Source of the DNA: Anthonomus grandis grandis
Taxonomy: Eukaryota; Arthropoda; Insecta; Coleoptera; Curculionidae
DNA length: 64,000 bases
Reading direction: 5' to 3'
NCBI RefSeq assembly: GCF_022605725.1
Contig: NC_065551.1
Coordinates: forward strand, 15,066,001-15,130,000
Under the pieces are notes generated by a model. That model was not told the DNA's origin. It saw nothing but the letters and a program-made list of their open reading frames with translations, and searched no databases. The first letter of the stretch is position 1. The number at the start of each line of letters is the position of its first letter. Position numbers and translations under genes: made by a program. Below are positions 1 to 10,736 of this stretch, piece by piece.

Positions 1-2
1 TA

Positions 3-1650
3 ATTGCTGCGATTTATGCCGTCGAAAAGGAAAATATGGCAGTTAATAGAGCAAGCGTTGTTTACGAAGTGCCTGAACCAACATCGCGGCGGTATGTTAA
101 GAAGAATAGGGAAAACTAAATGTTACCAGAAAGCGGCGGCAGATTTAAACGTACTTTTACAGAAGCACAAGAAATTGAACTAACTAACTATATCAATGAT
201 TTTAACATTAGAGTATTTGGTATTACCTCTTTGCAATGCCGAACACTTGCCTACGAGTTTGCTGAAAGAAACAATACTTCACACCATCAGTTCAACAAAA
301 CTCTAAAGCTGGCTGGTAAAGACTGGTTAATTTCTTTCATGAATAGGCGCAAAATCAGCTTAAGGATCCCGAAGTCTACGTCCATCGGACGTCTAATAGG
401 ATTTAATCGAGTTAAAGTGATGAGATTTTTTGATTTGATTCGGGAACTTAAAATAAAATACAATTTTACGCCTGATCGAATATATATAATGCAGACGAAT
501 CAGGTTTGTCCACCGTTCCAACTAAGTAGCCAAAAATTTTATCTCCAACTGGATGCAAGAGAGTGGCAAAAGTAGCTAGTGGTTACCGTGGCCGGAACAC
601 GACTGTTGTTTGTGTCATGAATGCACAAGGATCGTACGTTCCACCCTTTTTTGTTTTTGCCAGAGTGAGAATCCGTTCTGAACTGTTACACGGAAGTCCT
701 CCTAATTCCGGAGGTATAGCTCAACAGAGCGGATGGATGAATACAGATGATTTTGTTCAATACCTTCATCATTTTATTAAATACACCTCTCCTTCTAACA
801 AAGTGCCCGTTTTATTAATTGTTGATAATCATTCATCCCCTACATCTTTAGAAGCAATCAATTTGTGCAGAGAGTTTGGAGTGATTATGGTTGGTTTGCC
901 TCCACACATAACTCACTGATTGCAGGCATTGGATGTGGGCTTTTTTGCTGCTCTTAACATATCTTTTGGTGGATAATCCCGGTAAAACTATTACAGACAA
1001 AGACGTAGAACAGCTGTTTGGAAAAGCCTATTTAAAAGCAACAAATTTAGGAACTGCAGTTGAAAGCTTTGCTAAATGTGGAATCGAAACGTTTTTAGTG
1101 ACGCCGACTTCGCACCAGCTTCAGTTAGTGAGCGCAGACATGTCACCGCAGAAGGAGTGTCTATAGTGATGATGAACCACTTATTAACATAAAAAACAAA
1201 CTAAAGAATAAAGCTGAAATATCTTCAGAATCAGCTAGTTTATCGGGTTTGCAAACAATTCCTAGCGTTGTTGGACTTCAAAATGATGATGAAGATAATA
1301 AAAGGGAGCACGTGGTGCAGGAAGATTTGGCTGTCGCAGGTCCATCGGGTCTTCAAAATTTTAAACCCAATCAGCAAATTAATTTTGTTGAGATTAGGCC
1401 TTTGCCTAACATAAATCGACCGGTCCTGAAAACGAAGAGAAAGAAGCAAAAGGCATCGATATTGACTTCTACTCCCAACAAAAAAGACCTTGAAGAGAAC
1501 GAACGAGAAAAAAATGATAAAGTTCAGGCTAAGAAAAGAAAGTGTGAAGAAAAAGCAAAAAGAAATGTTTTCAAAAAGACTAGAAAAAAACCTATTAAAG
1601 AGGCCCAAAAAAAATCTGCTATTTTTTGTCCCAGCTGCTATGACCCGGTT
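3..1650 (+). pseudogene. pogo/Tigger transposase pseudogene, copy 1 (5' end outside window)
   Basis: This is a relic of a Tc1/mariner-superfamily transposase of the pogo/Tigger type, an enzyme that cuts and pastes its own element. Reading starts in the helix-turn-helix region at the window edge, meets a TAA at 117-119, and continues from 120 through the CENP-B-like DNA-binding half (motif RFKRTFTEAQEIELTNYI). The DDE_1 catalytic half follows in a second frame (563-919) with the LLIVDNHSS motif and the LPPHITH segment, where a stop replaces an expected Arg codon before LQALDVG. A third frame (933-1166) holds the linker and 1249-1640 the basic tail with ILTSTPNKKDLEE, typical of insect Tigger proteins. 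At least three frameshifts and two stops make it non-functional. The zinc-binding C-terminal end stops at CPSCYD near 1640, where unrelated sequence begins. Confidence 0.85.
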
Positions 1651-2300
1651 CTTTTTGATGACCCGTTTATCTCCAGTTCATTCATTGAAATGACCCGTTC
1701 GCCAAGATTCGTTCATTTGAATGATAAGGTCGTTCAAATTTCAATAAAATTGTAAGGTCTAAACACTATAAAAACAGGCAAGCATAACTCACATCACAAG
1801 TCAACAGCTCATCGGTCACCTGCGACCTGCGATCAGTTCGTAGTTTGCCGCTATTTTCCTTCCGGCAGTTCCGGCACTTCGATAATCGATCGTTGAATAG
1901 GCCGCGGCCGGGATCTAATTTAGTTTAAGGTCGTTTGAACCACAGATGTAAATAGCTCCGCACGGAGCTATTTACATCTGTGGTTTGAACGATACGATTG
2001 GGTCACAGAGCCTGATCAAACGGGTCGCGGGTCGTTGCAAAGATTCGGTGATTTTGACCGAATCATTCAGGAACGACACATCCCTGGCTCTGACAGAGCC
2101 ATATGGCAACACAGCGGGTCGAATCCAATATGACCACTTGTGGTTGTTTGTGTCAAGGTGTTGTCCAGTGAATTTAAGTTTTAGTGGGATTATTTATAAA
2201 CGAATAGTCGTAAGTAATATAAAATATGCTATTTTGATGTAATATTTAAGTGAATATACTTAAGAAAACATATCGTGTGAAAACATTTGTTAGAAAATGC
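1640..2300. other. unidentified insertion with promoter-like TATA and perfect hairpin
   Basis: The Tigger reading frame ends abruptly near 1640 and unrelated, more GC-rich sequence follows. It contains several tgacccg/cgggtc motifs in both orientations (about 1641, 1659, 1692 and 2018-2030, 2113), a TATA-like ctataaaaacagg at about 1767, and a near-perfect hairpin at 1938-1985. The layout resembles an LTR or a small foldback element, but I find no matching second LTR and no recognisable coding sequence. The boundaries are approximate. Confidence 0.3.
1938..1985. repeat. perfect 23-bp hairpin
   Basis: Arms 1938-1960 and 1963-1985 are exact reverse complements separated by the dinucleotide CA. 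The sequence cacagatgtaaatagctccg forms most of the left arm. Both sides are flanked by copies of gtttgaac. It lies in the middle of the unidentified insertion at 1640-2300. Confidence 0.9.
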
Positions 2301-2404
2301 ATATTAGCAGTTGAATTCAACGTTCATTAGGCTATAGACACACCTAAAAGCATCCTTGTTTTGTCGGTTGCATAACACATTTTTTACAATATTTCCGAAT
2401 CCTA

Positions 2405-4626
2405 GAAAGGGGAGCTAAGAGTACGCAAAAGTTAAGTGCGTACTCTTTGCCACAGGTATTTATTTTAATTGCTTAGTAACGATAGACACTTTTAATTAAT
2501 TTCTGGATATAAATTTCAGGATAACAAGGTGATAATGGGAAAATATAAGAGGAAAACAAATCGTACGCTGAAATTTACACAAGAATTGCTAGATGAGGCG
2601 CAACTTAGAATAGACCGGGGGGGAAGCAAGCGTTCAGTTGCTGTTGCCTTGGGTGTTAACGAGTACTCTTTACGGAAACGATTGAGATTAGGGACTAATC
2701 CACAATCTTTGGGGCGTTTTAACTCAGTTTTTACTCTCGAACTCATCAGGAAAAAGAATTGGCGAATCATATTAAAGATCTGGATAACCGATTCTATGGA
2801 TTGCGCATGAAAGACTTGAAGTCGGTTGCATTCCAATACGCCGAGCTAAACCAAATGAGGCACAGATTTAATCCAGAGAAAAAAATGGCGGGTAATCACT
2901 GGGTTAAAGATTTTGCTAAACGAAACTCGCTGTCTCTTAGAGCTCCCGAAAAAGTAAGTTTGGCTAGAGCAATTGGCTTTAATAAGATTCAGTGCAACAG
3001 ATTTCTTGAAAATTTAAGCATTTTTAATATGGATGAAACCGGGATGTCGACGGTCCCTAACAGAATGCCCAAAGTTTTTGCCTCCAGGGGCAAGAAAACA
3101 GTTTCAAAAGTGGTTGCAGCAGAACGAGGACAGTTAGTAACAGCTGTGTGTTGTATGGGAGCTTCAGGAGTTTGGGTACTCCCCGCTCTTATCTTCCTAC
3201 GCAAACGTATGAACGATGAACTTTTTTATGGATGTCCACCTGGAACCTTACAATTAGTGACAGAAACTGGTTATATGAATTCGGAGCTTCTTATAAGGTG
3301 GCTTAGACATTTTCAAGACTACGTAAAATCAGCAGAGGATGATCCTGTTGTTTTGATTCTTGACAACCACACATCACATGTACCCTTGAAGCAGTTAATT
3401 TTTGTCGGAATAACTGTATAGTTCTTCTATCGTTGCCGCTCCATGGGAGCCACAAAATGCAGTCCCTCGACAAATGGATGATTCAAAACCCTAGTAGACC
3501 AGTGACTCTGAAACAAATGTCTAGACTATTTCATGCAGCTTATTCCAAAGTTGCAACAATTCAGATTTGTGAAAAGGCATTTAGTGCTACAGGATTTTAT
3601 CCTTATAACCCAGATGTGTTTATAGAGGAGGATTTTGCACCTTCAGAGGTAACTGATCGAGGCTTAGACATTGAACTAACAAACGATAGGCGAAATGAAA
3701 ATGAAAATAATGTTCAAGTGTTAAACAACCACGACTCCGACTCCGACGATGATGACAATTTGCCTATTTCAGTTTTGATAGATAGGATACAGGATAGATA
3801 CAGGACACAGCGAAGATATCGAAAATGTAAAGTCTAAGCTGTTTTCTTCCCCTAAAAAATGTGATCTTGCTGTACCTGGGACATCTGGAGTCACTCCAAA
3901 AATGATCATACCTCTACCAAAGGCAAAACACGAGCAAATTAGAAGTGTTCGCTCCAAAAGGTAATTATAAGAGCAACAACAATAATAATAGAAGCTCTCC
4001 TACTTTTAGTATTTAATAAAGATATTTTTACATTTTTTAGGTCGGAAATATTATCATCTACACCTTATAAAGACTCACTGCAAGAATCCACCTCCCAAAA
4101 CAAGACCAGCAGCATTAAAAGGAAACTTACTGACAGCACTAAGCAGAAGAAGAAGAAAATGCCTTCGAAAGCTTTAAGCATCAGCATCAACAGCAATCAA
4201 GAAGATGCTGTCTGGTCTGGATGTGAAGAGAACTACAGCAATTCTTACGGTGGAGGCGATTGGGTCAGGTGCGCAACATGCAAGTCCTGGTGGGATGAAA
4301 TTTGCACAAGCTATATGGGACAAAAGCAATTTCATTGCGACCTATGCAATTAATCATTTCTTAAACATTATGATGTTGCGTACTCTTAGCCCAACCTTTG
4401 CGTACTCTTTGGCATATGTGGCCCTAAGAGTACGCATTTGTATTTTTTAATAAAAGGGTTGTGTAATTTTTAATGTAGAAATAATTTTCTTTAAACTGTG
4501 TTTTTTTGTTGGCTAATAGAATGTATGTTTGGTTGCTCACTATTTTTTTTTTATTTTTTTTTCTTTATTGTAGTTTTATGTAGAAAAGAATATTAAGTGC
4601 GTGCTCTTAGGCGCGCCTACCCTTTA
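2405..4626 (+). mobile_element. pogo/Tigger DNA transposon, copy 2, with repeated subterminal motif
   Basis: The element encloses a Tigger transposase pseudogene. Its two ends are imperfect inverted repeats built around the motif ctaagagtacgca (2415-2427 at the left; complement at about 4597-4610 at the right, with one change). The core tgcgtactctt or its complement recurs at 2437-2447, 4377-4389, 4399-4409 and 4424-4436, so the motif occurs six times and only near the ends. That pattern fits transposase-binding subterminal repeats. Exact termini and the expected TA target duplication are not resolved. Confidence 0.75.
2535..4353 (+). pseudogene. pogo/Tigger transposase pseudogene, copy 2, with one intron
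   Basis: The ATG at 2535 opens a psq-type helix-turn-helix (RTLKFTQELLDEAQLRI). A frameshift near 2735 leads into the CENP-B/Tc5-like domain (2759-3000) and then the DDE_1 catalytic domain with FNMDETG (first Asp) and VLILDNHTSH (second Asp). A second frameshift near 3395 and a small deletion lead into 3433-3837; a third near 3810 leads to the tail. A GT..AG intron, 3961-4040, joins in phase to the exon 4041-4353, which carries SEILSSTPYKD and a terminal zinc-finger-like CATC ... CDLC. Compared with relatives it lacks about 15-20 residues before FNMDETG. The enzyme would have excised the surrounding element; it cannot do so now. Confidence 0.88.
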
Positions 4627-4832
4627 TGGAATAAAAAACCACTAACCTGTTTCGCACAAATTAATATAAAGTAAAAATTCATAAAATATTAAAAACAAGG
4701 ACTCCTTCATACAAATAGAATCCAGTATAGAACGGATGTATGTACACAGTCTAAATCTCAGATATGGAGAGTTAATAGTTTAACTCTAGTTCCTCAGCAA
4801 GAAACGTCTACGTTTGAACGCAGCTTTCTATA

Positions 4833-5869
4833 CAGAGTGGACCAGTTTAAATGTCATTAATTTTAATACGTGACAAAGAATTTAAAAAGAAATAGACTTT
4901 TATTATAAAAAATTCTCAGAAATGTTTAATAACAAAGATACAGGGTGTTAAACTTAAGAAAAGTTATTTGTTTATTGATCATAACTTTTAATCTACCAGC
5001 TCAAGTTTAATTAAATTTCGCATGCAGGTTATTATAGTGAATTGTCAAATACTGATCAATTGACAAAATTAAAAAAAAAATTGCCAGTGGCGTAACATAC
5101 GGAGAGACTTGATCCTTTTGCCTCAAATCTGCGAGGCGATAAAATATTTTTTTATAAGAAGTCAACTGTTGGATTGTCCATTTAAATTGGAAAAAAAAGT
5201 TACTCTTGCAAAAATATGATTTAAGGTACTGTTTTTAAAATATCTTAATTTAATTGTTCAGAAATACCTGCTAAAATGTTGCAAAAATTTATAAAAAAAA
5301 GAAAATCGGGCTTGAATTTGTCAAAAAGTTGAATATAAAAGATAATCAATAGTTACCTCAAGTCATTATTTCATTGGACTGGTTTAATTTAAGATTCAAG
5401 CTTAATTTTCTTTTTTTTTGCAGCATTTTAACTGGCGTTTCTATACAATTAAATTAAGATGTTTTAAAAACATTGCCTTAAATCAAAATTTTGCAAGTGT
5501 AACTTTTTTTTCAAAATTAAATATAGAATCTAACAGTTGACTTCTTATAAAAAAAATATTTTAGCGCCTCGCAGATTTGAAGCAAAAAAGAACCAAGTCC
5601 CTCTTTATGTTACGCCACTAGCAATTTTTTTTAAAATTGGCTTCATTAGTAATTGACAATTTACTATAATAACCTGCATGCAAAATTTAATTAAAAATGA
5701 GCTGGTAGTTTAAAAGTTATGATAAATAAACAAATAATTATTCTTAACTATAACACCCTGTATCTTTGTTATTAAGCATTTCTGAGAACAATTTTATAAT
5801 AAAAGTCTATTTCTTTTCAAATTCTCTAACATATATTAAACTTAATGACGTTTAAACCGGACCATCCAG
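4833..5869. repeat. 1-kb foldback MITE with arms of about 450 bp
   Basis: The left arm (4833-5300) and right arm (about 5410-5869) are imperfect reverse complements over most of their length; matching landmarks include gcatgcaggttattatagt at 5020 and its complement near 5670. The ends read cagagtgg and its partner ccatccag, each flanked by TA, which suggests a TA target duplication and mobilisation by a Tc1/mariner-type transposase. No coding capacity is visible. Each arm also contains an internal tacagggtgtta, so an older MITE may lie inside each arm. Confidence 0.85.
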
Positions 5870-5974
5870 TATAATGTCTATCGCTTATACAACTATATTT
5901 CCAACTTCTTAAGATCACAATTTTTTTAACAAAATTTTAAAAGGAAAATAATACCTTCTTCTTTTAAATCATAA

Positions 5975-6346
5975 CCTTCAATCAATAGTTAGGTATAATA
6001 CCTTTTAGTGTTAAGTGCGGATATAATGATTAATACAGTATAAATAAATAAACAGGGCTCCATTTTATCTCCTATTCCTTTTTCAAATTATATATGTAAT
6101 ATTACTAGAACCCTATATTGTTGCATCAGTACGCTAATGACACAAAACTCAGAAATCTAACTATATATAACTTATCGTTTAAAAAACAATATTCTTTTTT
6201 CCTCAAAATTGGATGCTTGCAAAACAAACCCTTGAAGATGATCTGGAGCTCTAGTGAGAGAAAATCTCTAAATAAATCAATCAAATCACCTTCAATCAAT
6301 AGTTAGGTATAATACCTTTTAGTGTTAAGTGCGGATATAATGATTA
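5975..6346. repeat. two identical 58-bp direct repeats bracketing an RT fragment
   Basis: Positions 5975-6032 and 6289-6346 are identical 58-bp sequences (both contain ttaagtgcggatataatgat). The 256 bp between them is a reverse-transcriptase scrap. The perfect identity implies a recent event compared with the decayed surroundings. Confidence 0.9.
6053..6288 (+). pseudogene. non-LTR reverse transcriptase fragment
   Basis: Translation from 6053 gives QGSILSPIPFSNYI, the conserved RT segment that precedes the catalytic YADD motif in CR1/Jockey-type LINEs. After a frameshift, 6129 onwards reads QYANDTKL, the catalytic motif itself with Asp changed to Asn, then WSSSERKSLNKS, which matches the usual helix after it. 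Both ends are truncated and there is no poly(A) or microsatellite tail. Confidence 0.7.
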
Positions 6347-6639
6347 GGTTTTGTATATTTCCATTTTCTCTTAGACATATTATATATATTGTTAGTTACT
6401 TTAACTATTGTATAATTTACCTAATGTATATCTTTTTTTTGGGTGCTGTACCTAAACAATTTGATTGCTTTCCAAGTTCTTTTTGCATTTCAGTGAAGAA
6501 ATTCAGAATGTTGTAGAGGTATATAGATCATACTTTTGTTATTTGTGTAATGATTTTTTCGTTTTTCGTCTTTAATTACTGATGCAAAAACAAGCTATTA
6601 TTATTATTGTGGTTTAGCCATATGGCACGCACTGCCTTC
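6347..6639. other. AT-rich spacer
   Basis: I see no gene, repeat pair or RNA in this stretch beyond low-complexity AT. Confidence 0.5.
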
Positions 6640-7538
6640 TCTAAATTCACTCATTCTAAATAGTCATCCTCCACAGAGCTCAATCTTTTTGATAAAGCTC
6701 TGTGGAGGTCCTTTCGGCGTTATCAGGCCTGTGACAAACTTGGAATGCTGGAGCATTCCCTATAAATTTCCGGATGCTTTGGGCTGTAGCAAGGAGACCT
6801 ACTTTTTGTAAAAGCATTTACTCAGCCGAAGTAGCTTGATGAAGCCTTTCGAGATAGCACGTTGTCGAAATAGTAATTGGGACCGTTTGGACGTTTTCCA
6901 TCTTCCACTGCCTTTTTATCTGTTTCCAAATCTTATGTTCCAGTTTATGATACCGAGCTGCTTCCGATTTGCTGTTAAGATAGGTTTGTCATACCGGTCT
7001 CGCCCTTTTAATAAACCTTGTGGTTAGCTCTTTCTTCATTGCTTGATGATTTTTGCACCTGCTTCACATCTAGATATTTGTAAAGTTAATCGGTACCCGT
7101 TGCCTCGATGTTCTGTCCGCTTTCAATATATCGTATATTGAAGACACGGTATTTGTTTAGACCAAACTGCATGCCAATGTCGTTCGAGAATTCATGAATG
7201 TTCAGCATTTGCTCAAGTTGAGCAAATGCTTTTTATTAATACACACAGATACAAGTCCTCCATATACAAAAGATGATTAAGCCTGGTTAACCCTATACCG
7301 TTGTTCCTCAAACCAAAGCCAGAGTTGGTTGAATTCAGCCTGTAAATATAGAGAGTTCGTCGCAAGGCCGAACCAGAATTGGCCTTAATGAGTTGCCTTG
7401 GACGATGCCTCTTCTAATTGGGAAACTTTCAGTTTTAATTTTGCTACCATTAGGTATTTGCAGATCGATATTGGCACGCCAGCTTGATATAAGGTGCTCC
7501 AAAAATAAAATAATATTAGGGTCGATTGGGTCAATATA
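6640..7538 (-). pseudogene. non-LTR reverse transcriptase, 3' half (minus strand), cut by a mariner insertion
   Basis: Read on the minus strand this is the second half of an RT whose first half lies at 10737-11480. Recognisable blocks are DPNIILFLEHLISSW and RRGIVQGNSLRPIL (RT block 4 with QG), then the catalytic block as YMDDL in a shifted frame near 7270, and FSNDIGMQFGLNK near 7190. The distinctive RGIxQGxSL...LAxxPLS signature is that of a LINE group with R4/Dong-like RTs; the clade name is my inference. Numerous frameshifts and stops are present. A 13-bp perfect hairpin (6668-6680 with 6696-6708) lies near the 3' end. Confidence 0.78.
6668..6708. repeat. 13-bp inverted repeat hairpin
   Basis: Arms cctccacagagct (6668-6680) and its exact complement (6696-6708) enclose a 15-nt loop. 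It sits at the 3' end of the minus-strand RT remnant and may be part of its 3' untranslated region. Confidence 0.85.
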
Positions 7539-7859
7539 CAAGGTGACCCGAAAGTAATGGGACATAGAACAACAGTAGATTCCTAATGTCGAAATAATGT
7601 GATTGAGGTCAACTTGCCTTATCCTAACTTTAATAGTAACTGAAATACAGGGTGTCAAAGTATTATTTGATTTATCGTTTTTTTCTCATAGGTCCTGAAC
7701 TAATTGACATACTGACATGAAATTTAAAACATACGAGTGTTTTAAAAAGAAAAATAAAATTTCGTATACAGTTTTCCTGTTTTCGGTAGAGGGTGCTCGT
7801 TGCGTTAATTTTTACTTTTTTATAGCCGACTAGGAGAAACTGGATCATTTCAGCCAAAA

Positions 7860-8685
7860 ATGCCTGTTTTCGGCCGCCCAAAAAATATTTCCCAAGAACA
7901 GGAAGAAGAAATTTTAGTCCGCGTAGCAGAAAATCCCGGGTTAAGTACTAGGCGAATAGCGGCAGCTATGGGTGTAAGCAAATCATGTGTTGGTAAAGTA
8001 CCTCAGAAAGAAGGCCTCTATCCATACCACTTTACACCAGTTCAGTGTTTGATCCCACCAGATTTGCCAGCCAGAATACAGTTTTGTCGTCAGTTTCAAA
8101 TATGCAAAACGCAGATCCAATGGTTATTAGCACAGTGTTATTTACAGACGAGGCTACATTTACTAGACGCGGCTTATTTAACTTTAGAAATGCTCATATG
8201 TGAAAACATGAAAACCCCCATTCAGTTGTCAGTCGTTCATTTCCCATGAACTACCACATAATTTAAACGGAGACTCGTACTTAAATTTCTTACAAAATGA
8301 ACTTGGAGGTCTTTTAGCAGATATAGCATTAAATGTTAGACAGAACATGTATTTTATGCACATTTTTTCTCGACAGGTACGCAATTACCTTGAAGAACAA
8401 TATCCTGAACGTTGGATTGGCCGTGGAGGACCTTTGCTTTGGCCTGCGCGTAGTCGAGACTTAAACCCCATGGATTTCTGTATTTGGGGATATTTGAAAT
8501 CAATTGTTTATGATAGTCCTATAAATAATCTAAATGAACTAAATGTAAAAATTGTAAATTCTGTAAATATGTTAAAAAATATTGAGAAAAAAAATAATCT
8601 CCTTTTTAAAATACGGCAGTCATTTGTTAAACGTATTTCAAAATGCATTGAAGTTAATGGAGGGAATTTTGAACAGTTGTTATAG
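7860..8685 (+). pseudogene. mariner-like transposase pseudogene (outer element)
   Basis: The ATG at 7860 starts an IS630/mariner-type transposase. 7860-8100 holds a helix-turn-helix (LSTRRIAAAMGVSKSCVGKV) and the linker YPYHFTPVQ. In a shifted frame from about 8130 comes the first catalytic Asp (LFTDEATFTRRGLFNF). A deletion then removes the middle of the domain. From 8347 the frame carries VRNYLEEQYPERWIGRGGP and SRDLNPMDFCIWGYLKS, the block with the last catalytic Asp, and ends with NFEQLL, the usual C-terminus. The HDGAPAH block is missing, so both frameshift and deletion inactivate it. Confidence 0.87.
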
Positions 8686-8865
8686 TAGCGTTATTTGTAT
8701 GTTTCTTTGTTTATTATTGTTTTTGGTATATTTGTTTCAAAATAAAATATAAAAAAAATAGATGAATATCATTTACTTATGATATAAGAATTAACAAAAA
8801 AGTCGTAATATTTTTTTTTTATTTAGTAACTATTCTAGTTTTACATAAATACCAATAATCTTATG

Positions 8866-10242
8866 TAGGGTGTTTCAGAACTATGGGGTCAAACTTCTAG
8901 GGGTTGTTCAGTGCAACAGTAAAATCCATTTGAGTATAGGAACCCATGTCCGGAAATGTGTCACTACGCCACTACGGCCTTAAGACGCGCTTAAATTTAA
9001 AACAAAAAATATAAATTACCTAAATAGGATCTGATGCATTTATTTTTACCTTTTGTATATGATAGCATCACAACAATTGTTCAAAATGTCTTCCTCCAAC
9101 CTCACCGATTTAAACGCCGCACATGATTTCGGCGGACTACACTATTTTTTATTCTCGTTTTATTTTTACACAAATTTTGATTCTCGTTTTGAATGATTTC
9201 AAATGCTGCTGTTATTCGTCCAATTAAGTCTAGCTCTGATTCTACTGGAGTTTCGTAGACTAAAGACTTTACATGTCCCCCATAAGAAAAAATCGAGCGA
9301 CGTTAATCGGGTGACCTAGGAGGCCAAGAAACTGCTCCACCTCTGGCAATCCAACGGTGCCCAAATCGCTGAGCCAAATACTCGCGTACTTGTACAGCAA
9401 AGTGAGCCGGCGCTCCATCATGCTAAAACCAAATTTGCTGTCTAACATTTAGTGGAATACTTTCAAGGAGTTCTGGGAGAACTTCCTCCAAGAAACGCAG
9501 ATAAATAGGTCCTGTTAACCGTTCCGGTAGAAGGTATGGCCCAATTAAATAATCATCAACAATGCCTGCCCATACGTTGACAGACCAACGATTCTGATGT
9601 TTCCTTGGAAAAATTGCATAAGGATTTTCTTCGTCCCAAACATGGCTATTCCTACTATTAAAAATACCGTCTCTTGTGAAAGAGGCCTTATCGGTCCACA
9701 AAACATATCGTAAAAAATTTGGTTAAGCAACGATGTGATGCAACGATCCAGAAGCCATCTACAAAATTGAACTCTAGGATGATAATCGGCTGCAGTCATA
9801 CCTTGAACTTTCTGGAAGTGGTAAGGATGGAGTTGTTGTTCGTGTAGTACCCGCAAGACAGAAGCGTTACTCGTATTCATATTCTTAGCGACGTCACGTA
9901 TGCTATTCGATGGTTCATCGGCAACTCGCTGAAGCACCTCTTCTTCAAATTCGACCGTTCTTAGGGTTCGAGCAACACCAGTATCATGCATTCAGGATTG
10001 AGAATTGACATTCATAAGCGTTGATTTTAAACAATTGTTGTTATGGTATCATGTACAAAAAGTAAAAATAAATGCAGCAGATCCTATTTAGATACTTAAT
10101 GTTTTTTATAAATTTTAACGCGTCTTAGGGCCGTAGTGGCGTAGTGATGCATTTCCGGACATGGGTTCCTATACTCAAATGGATTCTTCTGTTGCACTGA
10201 ACAACCCCCAGAAGTTTGATACCATAGTCCTAAAACACCCTG
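8866..10242 (-). mobile_element. mariner-like element (inner), inserted into another mariner
   Basis: The termini are tagggtgtttcagaactatg on the left and the complement of cagggtgttttaggactatg on the right, with TIRs of about 220 bp (8866-9090 and about 10020-10242). Right flank is TA; the left flank has decayed to TG. It carries its transposase on the minus strand, opposite to its host mariner. The two mariners share terminal style but not sequence. Confidence 0.88.
9095..9991 (-). pseudogene. mariner-like transposase pseudogene (inner element)
   Basis: From 9991 on the minus strand the frame encodes the helix-turn-helix region (NSIRDVAKNMNTSNASVLRV) and the HPYHFQKVQG linker. A frameshift near 9715 leads to WTDKASFTRDGIFN, where the catalytic Asp is retained but the next residue is Lys instead of Glu. 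Then follow VWAGIVDDYLIGPYLLPERL, a stop replacing a residue just before HDGAPAHF (about 9419), and WPPRSPD, after which a frameshift garbles the LNPLDFFLWG block. The C-terminus near 9095 reads out of frame. All three catalytic blocks are visible but not in one frame. Confidence 0.87.
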
Positions 10243-10736
10243 TATTAAATTTTATCTAGGATTGCATTGCTAAAAATCTAGTAAATTTAAGTCATTTACA
10301 TATTATGAAAACCTAAAAGTGCGATTATTTCGAAAATGGTTGCTCCTATCGACCGATACCTTATTAAAGGTATACATTTTTTATGTAATATTAAAAGAGG
10401 AAATTATTTTGTTACTTTTCAAACCAATATACGGAGCTGCAAAAAAGGTAGGGGATTTAAAAAAGTAACGCAACAACCGCCCTCTACCGAAAACGCGAAA
10501 ACTGTATACGAAATTTGATTTTTCTTTTTAAAAGACTCGTATGTTCTAAATTTCATGTCAGTATGTCACTTGGTTCAGGACCTATGACAAAAAAAACGAT
10601 AAATCAAATAACTTTGACACCCTGTATTTCAGTTACTATTAAAGTTAGAATAAGGCAAGTTGACCTCGAATCACATTATTTTGACGTAAGGGATCTACTG
10701 TTGTTCTATGTCCCATTACTTTCGGGACACCCTCTA

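Larger units (their letters stand above)
7539..10734 (+). mobile_element. mariner-like element with long TIRs (outer), itself interrupted
   Basis: The ends read caaggtgacccgaaagtaat on the left and its near-complement on the right, flanked by TA on both sides. The inverted repeats run about 280 bp (7539-7815 and about 10455-10734). Inside is a plus-strand transposase pseudogene (7860-8685) and a complete second mariner (8866-10242). The element interrupts a minus-strand RT: the reading frame breaks before DPIDPN on one side and after LHKWLSAILNI on the other, which fixes the insertion point. Confidence 0.88.

Noticed and set aside
2090..2140. B-box-like ggtcgaatcc suggesting a tRNA or tRNA-derived SINE
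   Set aside because: No A box at the right distance and no cloverleaf can be drawn.
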